5,271 nt of DNA from an uncultured Eubacterium sp. (GTDB lineage Bacteria; Bacillota; Clostridia; Lachnospirales; Lachnospiraceae), in the NCBI GenBank assembly GCA_946611445.1, contig CAMODP010000133.1:1-5271 (forward strand), read 5' to 3'. A program made the position numbers and the translations under genes. The notes beneath the pieces are model-generated. The model had not been told where the DNA came from. It saw only the letters and a program-made list of their open reading frames with translations, and ran no database searches. The stretch's first letter is position 1; every line of letters starts with the position of its first letter. Below are positions 1 to 5,271 of the stretch, piece by piece.

Positions 1-400
1 GTGTGAATACATGACGGGCGGCATGGTGGCAGTACTCGGACCAGTCGGAAAAAACTTTGCGGCAGGCATGAGCGGCGGCGTCGCCTACGTGCTGGATGAA
101 GAAAACCGTCTGTACAGAAATCTCAACAGGACACTTGTACGGATGGAGAGCCTCGTATCAGAGACGGACCGTGGCGAGCTGAAGAGGCTGATCAGAGAAC
201 ACGTGGAGCATACCGGATCTGTCAAAGGAAAAGCGATCCTGGAGCGGTTTGACGAGTATGTTCCGCTCTTCAAGAAAATCATTCCGGCAGACTATAAAGA
301 AATGCTCCGCCTGATCGCAAAGAGTGAGGAGACAGGAGCCGATCCGGAGACGACAAAGATCGAAGCCTTCCGGGCGTTTGTAGGGGCAGGAGGTGCGTGA
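1..400 (+). CDS. gltB: Glutamate synthase large subunit, C-terminal end (5' truncated)
   Basis: The reading frame is open from the window edge; base 1 is the last base of a codon and the first full codons read CEYMTGG. This matches the end of the C-terminal GXGXG beta-helix domain of glutamate synthase (GOGAT) large subunits, which typically runs GCEYMTGG, a short strand, then NFAAGMSGG, seen here at about visible residues 18-26. A charged helical tail follows, including TGS and FDEYVPLFKKI, also typical of GltB C-termini. The amidotransferase and FMN/synthase domains lie upstream of the window, so their catalytic residues cannot be checked. With GltD the protein makes two glutamates from glutamine and 2-oxoglutarate in the cytoplasm. 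The stop codon (398-400) overlaps the gltD start by one base. The internal ATG at 11 is not a real start, because the family match continues upstream of it. Identification is firm from the motif and the adjacent gltD. Confidence 0.94.
   Translation, partial: CEYMTGGMVAVLGPVGKNFAAGMSGGVAYVLDEENRLYRNLNRTLVRMESLVSETDRGELKRLIREHVEHTGSVKGKAILERFDEYVPLFKKIIPADYKEMLRLIAKSEETGADPETTKIEAFRAFVGAGGA
388..394 (+). promoter_or_regulatory. gltD ribosome binding site that decides the start codon
   Basis: AGGAGGT lies inside the last codons of gltB. It is 5 nt before the ATG at 400 but only 2 nt before the in-frame GTG at 397, which favours the ATG. The resulting protein begins MGKTTGFLEYER, the usual GltD N-terminus (MGK.TGFLEY). 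Confidence 0.8.
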
Positions 401-1884
401 TGGGAAAAACGACGGGATTTCTGGAGTATGAGAGAGCAGACGGCCCTGTCAGAAAAGAGGAAGAGAGGGTCAGGGATTTTCGTGAATTCCATCTGCAGCT
501 GCCTCCTGCGGCACAGCAGAAGCAGGCCGCCCGCTGTATGGACTGCGGCATTCCCTTCTGCCAGGCTGGCGTGACCATATCGGGCATGATGTCCGGCTGC
601 CCGCTGCATAACCTGGTGCCTGAGATCAATGATCTGGTATACAGGGGGCAAATGGCCGAAGCTTACAGGCGTCTTTCCGTAACACACAGTTTTCCGGAGT
701 TTACCGGCCGTGTGTGCCCGGCCCTCTGTGAAGCTGCCTGCACCTGCGGCCTGCATGACGCCCCCGTGTCGACAAAGGAAAACGAGAAGGCCGTGATCGA
801 GTATGCCTATGCGCACGGACTGGTGGAGGAAATAACACCTCACACCCGGACCGGCAAGAAAGTGGCTGTGGTCGGCAGCGGACCGTCCGGACTGGCCGCT
901 GCGCAGCTGCTGAACCGCAGAGGGCATCTGGTAACGGTGTATGAGAGAGCGGACCGCCCGGGCGGCCTGCTGCGCTACGGCATACCGAATATGAAGCTGG
1001 ATAAGGCACTGATCGACAGGAGAATCCGTCTGATGGAGGGCGCAGGCATCCGCTTTGCGGTGAATACGGACGTGGGAAAGGATATTTCCGCCGGTGAGCT
1101 GCTGCAGTCCTCTGACTGCGTGCTTCTTGCCTGCGGCGCTTCACAGCCCAGAGATATTTCCGCGCCGGGGCGGGATGCCGCAGGCATCTGGTTTGCCGTT
1201 GATTTCCTGCGGACAGTGACCAAAAGCCTGCTGGACTGCGGCTTCACGGAATACCCTGCGGAGCTCGCGAAGGATAAGGACGTGATTGTCATCGGCGGCG
1301 GGGATACCGGAAATGACTGTGTGGGAACCTGTATCCGGCTGGGGGCAAAAAGCGTAACGCAGCTGGAAATGATGCCGGAGCCGCCGGCAGATCGGCTGCC
1401 GTCAAATCCCTGGCCGGAGTGGCCCAGGGTGCTGAAAACCGATTACGGACAGGAAGAGGCCATCTGGAAATTCGGATCGGATCCGAGGATATATCAGATG
1501 ACGGTAAAGGAATTCATTAAGGACAGCAAAGGAAACCTGAAGGAAGCCGTGCTGGTCTCGCTGGTTCCCGAAACGGATGAAAGAACAGGACGCATCCGCA
1601 TGGTTCCGGACGAAAAGACAATCCGCACAGTTCCGGCGCAGCTTGTACTGATCGCAGCCGGATTCCTCGGAAGTGAAAAATATGTCACGGATGCCTTTGA
1701 CGTCGAGACAGACGAGAGGTCGAATGTCCGGACGCAGGCAGGAGACTACTGTACGGGAAAGAGCAGGATTTACGCGGCCGGAGACATGCATATCGGGCAG
1801 TCGCTTGTCGTCCGCGCCATCGCGGAGGGCAGAAATGCTGCGAAGGCAATCGACCGCGCACTCATGGGATACACGAATCTGTAA
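400..1884 (+). CDS. gltD: Glutamate synthase small subunit, NAD(P)H-dependent
   Basis: A 494-residue protein, close to the usual 470-495 for GltD. It passes electrons from NAD(P)H through FAD and iron-sulfur clusters to GltB. The N-terminal Fe-S domain shows C46-x2-C49-x4-C54-x12-C67 followed by PLHN, then TGRVCP with C106-x3-C110-x3-C114. The FAD-binding Rossmann motif VVGSGPSG covers about 157-164, followed by ERADRPGGLLRYGIP. The second nucleotide-binding motif IGGGDTGNDC is at about 298-307, and the C-terminal FAD motif AAGD...GQSLVV at about 459-471. The start is the ATG at 400, set by its ribosome binding site and N-terminal homology; it overlaps the gltB stop (TGATG), indicating translational coupling. 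Oddities: the C-terminal motif reads GDMHIGQSLVVRAI where GDxRRGQSLVVWAI is usual, and there is an extra cysteine, C116. Related flavoproteins (the DPD N-terminal domain, NfnB-type subunits) share this fold, but length and the adjacent gltB make GltD the clear choice. Confidence 0.96.
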   Translation: MGKTTGFLEYERADGPVRKEEERVRDFREFHLQLPPAAQQKQAARCMDCGIPFCQAGVTISGMMSGCPLHNLVPEINDLVYRGQMAEAYRRLSVTHSFPEFTGRVCPALCEAACTCGLHDAPVSTKENEKAVIEYAYAHGLVEEITPHTRTGKKVAVVGSGPSGLAAAQLLNRRGHLVTVYERADRPGGLLRYGIPNMKLDKALIDRRIRLMEGAGIRFAVNTDVGKDISAGELLQSSDCVLLACGASQPRDISAPGRDAAGIWFAVDFLRTVTKSLLDCGFTEYPAELAKDKDVIVIGGGDTGNDCVGTCIRLGAKSVTQLEMMPEPPADRLPSNPWPEWPRVLKTDYGQEEAIWKFGSDPRIYQMTVKEFIKDSKGNLKEAVLVSLVPETDERTGRIRMVPDEKTIRTVPAQLVLIAAGFLGSEKYVTDAFDVETDERSNVRTQAGDYCTGKSRIYAAGDMHIGQSLVVRAIAEGRNAAKAIDRALMGYTNL

Positions 1885-1996
1885 ACTGTTCAGAACCATG
1901 CGGAATTTGAAAAAACAGAAGCGCGGAGGGAGCGTCTGCGGCTTGGTTCTGAATAATTACCAAATATGGAATTCATCATGAGAAAGGAATACAGCC
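1885..1996. other. Intergenic gap between gltD and dapL (112 nt)
   Basis: This is the only gap in the window long enough to carry regulation. It contains the inverted repeat at 1889-1953, an A-rich run (1910-1915) and an AT-rich stretch (1952-1980) before the dapL ribosome binding site AAAGGA at 1983-1988. No T-tract terminator and no strong sigma-70-like promoter is visible. The best match, TTGGTT (1943-1948), a 16-nt spacer and TATGGA (1965-1970), is poor. No T-box, lysine riboswitch or PyrR-type leader would fit or was recognised. Confidence 0.6.
1889..1953 (+). repeat. Perfect 10-bp inverted repeat in the gltD-dapL gap, possible RNA hairpin
   Basis: TTCAGAACCA (1889-1898) is the exact reverse complement of TGGTTCTGAA (1944-1953), with 45 nt between. 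Inside, CAGA (1916-1919) can pair with TCTG (1935-1938), and CGC (1922-1924) with GCG (1932-1934) across a 2-nt bulge, leaving the loop GGAGGGA. A few extra pairs (1900-1901 with 1941-1942) extend the outer stem. The repeat starts 5 nt after the gltD stop and ends 43 nt before the dapL start. No T-run follows on either strand, so it is not an intrinsic terminator. It could be an mRNA-stabilising or processing structure, a protein-binding site, or a remnant of a small mobile repeat, though the flanks show no target-site duplication. The repeat is certain; its function is unknown. Confidence 0.6.
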
Positions 1997-3211
1997 ATGG
2001 CCAGAATCAATGAGAATTACCTGAAACTTCCCGGAAGTTATCTTTTTTCGGCGATCGGAGAGAAGGTCAGGCGGTACGAGGCGCTGCACCCGGAGGCGGA
2101 TGTCATCCGCCTGGGCATCGGAGATGTGACACTTCCGATCGCTCCCAAAATCATTGAGGCGCTGCATGCGGCGGTAACCGAAATGGGTGAGGCGGATTCC
2201 TTCCGGGGATACGCGCCGGATCTGGGATATGATTTTCTGCGCAATGAAATTGCCCGGAAAGATTATCAGGAGAAGGGCTGCCGGATCTCTCCGGATGAGA
2301 TTTTTGTGTCGGACGGGGCCAAATGTGACTGCGCCAATATACAGGAGATATTCGGAACAGACAATGTCATAGGCGTCTGTGACCCTGTTTATCCGGTGTA
2401 TGTTGACTCCAATGTCATGGCAGGAAGAACCGGTGAGTATGATGCCTGCAGCGGCCGTTACCGGGGCGTGATCTATATGCCCTGCACGGCGGAGAACGGA
2501 TTTGTGCCGGAACTGCCCGCCGAGGTGCCGGATCTGATATATCTCTGCTTTCCCAATAATCCCACCGGTGCCGTCATGACAAAAGAAAAGCTTCAGGGAT
2601 GGGTGGATTATGCAAAAGCCCATGATTCGGTCATTCTGTATGATGCGGCATACGAGGCCTATATTTCTGAGCCAGGGATCCCACACAGTATTTATGAGTG
2701 TGACGGGGCGAGAGAATGTGCCGTCGAATTCCGTTCCTTTTCGAAAACGGCCGGTTTTACGGGACTGCGTCTGGGCTTCACCGTGATTCCGAAGGAGTTG
2801 GAGGCCGGCGGCATCAGGCTGCATCCTCTGTGGGCGAGAAGGCACGGCACGAAATATAACGGGGCGCCGTACATCATCCAGCGGGCCGGTGAAGCGGTAT
2901 ACAGTGAAAAGGGACAGCAGCAGATCCGGGAACAGATTGCCTGGTATATGGGCAATGCCGGGATCATCTCCGAGGGGCTGCAGGCTGCGGGGTACCGGGT
3001 TTCGGGCGGCGTAAACGCGCCCTATATCTGGCTCGCGGTGCCGGAAGGCATGACGGACTGGGAGTTCTTTGATTTTCTTCTGGAAAAAGCGAATGTCGTC
3101 GGCACGCCGGGATCCGGGTTCGGACCCGGGGGGGCAGGATATTTCCGGCTGACCGCTTTCGGAAACAGGGAGAAAACGATCGAAGCAATGGAAAGGATCC
3201 GCAGCATCTGA
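1997..3211 (+). CDS. dapL: LL-diaminopimelate aminotransferase
   Basis: A 404-residue class I/II PLP-dependent aminotransferase; DapL proteins are usually about 400-410 residues. It converts tetrahydrodipicolinate directly to LL-diaminopimelate using glutamate, bypassing the succinylase/acetylase steps of lysine and peptidoglycan synthesis. DapL signatures in order: [10 protein letters not shown] (38-47), DSFRGY (67-72), VSDGAKCD (104-111), FPNNPTG (185-191), YDAAYE (215-220, with D216 expected to contact the PLP ring nitrogen), [11 protein letters not shown] (246-256, with K250 the expected Schiff-base lysine), and FRLTAFG (383-389, with R384 the expected carboxylate-binding arginine). The DGAKCD and [10 protein letters not shown] blocks separate DapL from general aspartate aminotransferases. 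The ATG at 1997 has AAAGGA 8 nt upstream, weaker than the sites before gltD, carA and carB. The upstream GltBD pair supplies the glutamate it uses. All key residues are present, so it should be active. Confidence 0.95.
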   Translation: MARINENYLKLPGSYLFSAIGEKVRRYEALHPEADVIRLGIGDVTLPIAPKIIEALHAAVTEMGEADSFRGYAPDLGYDFLRNEIARKDYQEKGCRISPDEIFVSDGAKCDCANIQEIFGTDNVIGVCDPVYPVYVDSNVMAGRTGEYDACSGRYRGVIYMPCTAENGFVPELPAEVPDLIYLCFPNNPTGAVMTKEKLQGWVDYAKAHDSVILYDAAYEAYISEPGIPHSIYECDGARECAVEFRSFSKTAGFTGLRLGFTVIPKELEAGGIRLHPLWARRHGTKYNGAPYIIQRAGEAVYSEKGQQQIREQIAWYMGNAGIISEGLQAAGYRVSGGVNAPYIWLAVPEGMTDWEFFDFLLEKANVVGTPGSGFGPGGAGYFRLTAFGNREKTIEAMERIRSI

Positions 3212-3235
3212 CAATGGAAGGAGGAGGACATAACC

Positions 3236-4315
3236 ATGCAGGGTGACAGAAAACTCGTGCTGGAGGACGGCAGCGAATTCTTCGGGACAGGCTTCGGCAG
3301 CAGGAAGGACGCTGTATGTGAGGTCGTTTTCAACACATCGATGGCAGGCTATCAGGAGATTCTTTCCGACCCCTCCTATACAGACCAGGGGGTGGTGATG
3401 TCCTACCCGCTTATCGGCAATTACGGGATAACAGCGGATGATTTTGAAAGCCGGCGCATCGCGCCTGCGGCATTTATCGTGCGGGACAGCAGCAGCAGCC
3501 CGTCTAATTTCCGCTCGGTACAGACACTGGAGGAGCTTCTGGAGGAACATGACATTCCCGGCCTCAGTCAGGCGGATACCCGGAGACTTGTCAGGCATAT
3601 CCGTGACCGCGGAAGCGAAAGGGGACTGCTGACGGATGCGGACAGGCCTGCCGGGGAGTGCGTCCGCATGATACGGGAAACGCCTGTCAGACATGACGCG
3701 GTAAAAAGATGCAGCTGCACGAAAAAGTGGTACAGCCGCACCTCCGGTCCCCGCTATCAGGTGGTCCTGATCGACTGCGGGATGAAGACAAACATCATCC
3801 GGATGCTCAACCGGAAGCGGTGCAATGTGACGGTTGTCCCGTTCGATACGAGAAGCGAGGAAATCCTGTCCCTCTCTCCGGACGGCGTTCTGATCTCCAA
3901 CGGTCCGGGCAATCCGGAGGATGTTCCGGAGGTCATTCATACATTGCGGGAACTTAGGGGCAGGGTACCGCTTTTCGGTATCTGCCTGGGACACCAGCTC
4001 CTTGCCCTGTCCTGCGGGGCCGGGACATACAAGCTGAAATTCGGCCACCGGGGCGGCAACCATCCCGTGAAGGATCTGGAGACGGGCAGAATTGAGATCA
4101 CCAGCCAGAATCACAGCTATGCCGTGGAAAGGGACAGCCTGGCGGACACCGGCCTGGCTGTGACACACGTCAATCTGCTCGATCAGACTGTGGAAGGACT
4201 CAGCGATGAGAGAAACAGGCTGTTTTCCGTCCAGTATCATCCGGAGAGCGCGCCGGGTCCGCAGGACAGCACATATCTGTTTGACAGATTTACCGGAATG
4301 ATGGAACGGGAGTGA
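3236..4315 (+). CDS. carA: Carbamoyl-phosphate synthase small (glutaminase) subunit
   Basis: A 359-residue protein, within the usual 350-385 for CarA. It hydrolyses glutamine and channels ammonia to CarB for carbamoyl phosphate, the precursor of pyrimidines and arginine. The N-terminal CarA domain (about 1-150) shows [17 protein letters not shown] (32-48), YPLIGNYG (57-64) and [13 protein letters not shown] (114-126). A class I glutamine amidotransferase domain follows, with [10 protein letters not shown] (220-229), the nucleophile C250 in GICLGHQ (248-254), [10 protein letters not shown] (268-277), SQNHSYAV (290-297) and the partner residues H335 and E337 in QYHPE. The triad is complete. The ATG at 3236 has the purine-rich site AAGGAGGAGG (3218-3227) 8 nt upstream. 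The gap from dapL is only 24 nt, too short for a PyrR attenuator, so carA is probably co-transcribed with dapL or driven from inside it. Small departures: SQADTRR where GIDTR is common, and a CSC motif (159-161) in the interdomain linker. Confidence 0.96.
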   Translation: MQGDRKLVLEDGSEFFGTGFGSRKDAVCEVVFNTSMAGYQEILSDPSYTDQGVVMSYPLIGNYGITADDFESRRIAPAAFIVRDSSSSPSNFRSVQTLEELLEEHDIPGLSQADTRRLVRHIRDRGSERGLLTDADRPAGECVRMIRETPVRHDAVKRCSCTKKWYSRTSGPRYQVVLIDCGMKTNIIRMLNRKRCNVTVVPFDTRSEEILSLSPDGVLISNGPGNPEDVPEVIHTLRELRGRVPLFGICLGHQLLALSCGAGTYKLKFGHRGGNHPVKDLETGRIEITSQNHSYAVERDSLADTGLAVTHVNLLDQTVEGLSDERNRLFSVQYHPESAPGPQDSTYLFDRFTGMMERE

Positions 4316-4337
4316 CAGGCATCGGGAGGTACGGAAT

Positions 4338-5271
4338 ATGCCAAAACGGACAGATATCAGAAAGGTACTGGTCATCGGCTCCGGCCCGATCGTGATCGGG
4401 CAGGCAGCCGAGTTCGACTATGCCGGGACGCAGGCCTGTCTGGCGCTGAAGGAAGAAGGGTATGAAGTCATTCTGGCGAACTCCAATCCGGCTACGATCA
4501 TGACCGACCACGCCATCGCGGACAAGGTCTACATGGAGCCGCTCACGCTGGAATACATGGCCAGAATCTGCCGCTATGAGCGCCCGGATGCCCTGGTTCC
4601 GGGGCTGGGCGGGCAGACCGGGCTGAATCTTTCGCTCAGGCTCTTTGACCGGGGAATTCTGGACGAATGTGAGATCGAGCTTCTGGGAACGGATGCGGCC
4701 AGTATCCGGCAGGCGGAGGACAGGGAGCAGTTCCGGGAACTGTGCACGCGGCTGGGAGAGCCGATCGTTCCCTCCCGCACGGCTGAGAGTGTGGAGGAGG
4801 GCCTTCGCGCCGCAGTGGAGATCGGGTATCCGGTGATCCTGCGGCCCGCGTTTACGCTCGGGGGCACGGGAGGCGGGTTTGCCTCCGATGAAGAGGAGAT
4901 GCGGGAAAGAATGAAGCATGCCCTGGCGCTTTCTCCCGTTTCGCAGGTTCTGGTGGAAAAAAGCATAAAAGGATATAAGGAGATCGAGTATGAGGTCGTG
5001 CGGGACGCGGCGGATACGGTCGTCACTGTATGTAATATGGAAAATCTGGATCCTGTCGGTATTCACACGGGTGATTCCATTGTGGTCGCGCCCAGCCAGA
5101 CCCTGACGAACAAAGAGTATCATATGCTGCGCGACAGCGCCATACGGCTCATCCGCGCCCTTGGAGTGAAGGGCGGCTGCAACGTACAGTTCGCCCTCGA
5201 TCCGGAATCTTTTCAGTATTATGTCATCGAGGCGAATCCGCGTGTATCCAGATCATCCGCCCTGGCCTCCA
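4338..5271 (+). CDS. carB: Carbamoyl-phosphate synthase large subunit, N-terminal 311 residues (3' truncated)
   Basis: The frame opens at the ATG at 4338 and stays open to the window end. The 311 visible residues are under a third of a normal CarB of about 1,070. They cover the carboxyphosphate half: the N-terminal pre-ATP-grasp domain with [19 protein letters not shown] (12-30) and [10 protein letters not shown] (48-57), LGGQTGLN (90-97), then the ATP-grasp core with [12 protein letters not shown] (169-180), [13 protein letters not shown] (207-219), [15 protein letters not shown] (241-255) and [12 protein letters not shown] (300-311). Numbering matches E. coli CarB closely: R129, R169, E215 and H243 fall at identical positions, and Q284, E298, N300 and R302 one lower than E. 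coli Q285, E299, N301 and R303. All expected ATP and metal ligands of this half are present. EANPR replaces the usual EVNPR. GGGAGGT (4324-4330) sits 7 nt before the start, and the 22-nt gap from carA implies co-transcription. The second ATP-grasp half and the allosteric domain are outside the window. Confidence 0.96.
   Translation, partial: MPKRTDIRKVLVIGSGPIVIGQAAEFDYAGTQACLALKEEGYEVILANSNPATIMTDHAIADKVYMEPLTLEYMARICRYERPDALVPGLGGQTGLNLSLRLFDRGILDECEIELLGTDAASIRQAEDREQFRELCTRLGEPIVPSRTAESVEEGLRAAVEIGYPVILRPAFTLGGTGGGFASDEEEMRERMKHALALSPVSQVLVEKSIKGYKEIEYEVVRDAADTVVTVCNMENLDPVGIHTGDSIVVAPSQTLTNKEYHMLRDSAIRLIRALGVKGGCNVQFALDPESFQYYVIEANPRVSRSSALAS

Noticed and set aside
11..13. ATG at 11 as the start of a small 129-residue gene
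   Set aside because: Upstream codons CEY continue the GltB family match, so this is the tail of a truncated gene and not a separate protein.
1889..1953. Inverted repeat as an intrinsic terminator after gltD
   Set aside because: The loop is 45 nt, the stem is not GC-rich, and no T-run follows on either strand.
1943..1970. Possible promoter before dapL (TTGGTT, 16 nt, TATGGA)
   Set aside because: Both hexamers match the consensus poorly and the -35 element overlaps the inverted repeat arm. It is too weak to annotate.
1943..2013. Short leader-peptide frames (TTG 1943 to TGA 1981; ATG 1966 to TGA 2013)
   Set aside because: Neither has a well-spaced ribosome binding site. The second simply overlaps the dapL start, and no run of a regulatory amino acid such as lysine is encoded.
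3114..3129. 6-bp GC-rich hairpin CCGGGT-TCGG-ACCCGG in dapL
   Set aside because: It is inside conserved coding sequence (GSGFGPGG) with no following T-run; glycine and proline codons explain it.
3488..3499. AGC trinucleotide repeat (four copies) in carA
   Set aside because: Too short to be a meaningful slippage tract. It encodes four serines before the conserved PSNFRS segment.
1976..4375. Long minus-strand open frame of 799 codons
   Set aside because: It exactly mirrors the codons of dapL and carA, has no recognisable domain, and reads as low-complexity Arg/Pro/His-rich shadow sequence.
4290..5123. Minus-strand open frame of 277 codons opposite carB
   Set aside because: It is in codon register with carB, which is a clear conserved protein on the + strand, and shows no family motif of its own.

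Overview
The window is a stretch of ordinary central nitrogen metabolism, with all genes on the + strand: the 3' end of gltB, complete gltD, complete dapL, complete carA and the first 311 codons of carB. G+C is moderately high by eye. Strong AGGAGG-type ribosome binding sites, DapL-type lysine synthesis and CarA/CarB sequences of clostridial character suggest a relatively GC-rich member of the Clostridia, probably Lachnospiraceae-like. That placement is inference from memory of the families, not from a search.

Layout: gltB (1-400, 5' truncated) overlaps gltD (400-1884) by one base (TGATG), so the two glutamate synthase subunits are almost certainly translationally coupled. A 112-nt gap (1885-1996) follows. 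It holds a perfect 10-bp inverted repeat with a further small stem inside it, and no obvious terminator or convincing promoter. dapL (1997-3211), carA (3236-4315) and carB (4338 to the window end) then follow with gaps of only 24 and 22 nt, each with a good ribosome binding site. dapL-carA-carB therefore look like one transcription unit, possibly continuous with gltBD. No non-coding stretch exceeds 300 bases. No tRNA, rRNA, mobile element or CRISPR array was seen.

How the genes fit together: GltBD converts glutamine and 2-oxoglutarate to two glutamates. DapL spends glutamate as amino donor to make LL-diaminopimelate for lysine and peptidoglycan, returning 2-oxoglutarate. CarAB spends glutamine amide nitrogen, bicarbonate and ATP on carbamoyl phosphate for pyrimidines and arginine. 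The cluster thus groups one glutamate-producing and two glutamate- or glutamine-consuming steps.

I found no sign of an undescribed system. The observations most worth a second look are the inverted repeat in the only sizeable gap, the gene order with dapL between the gltBD and carAB pairs, and some atypical residues in GltD.
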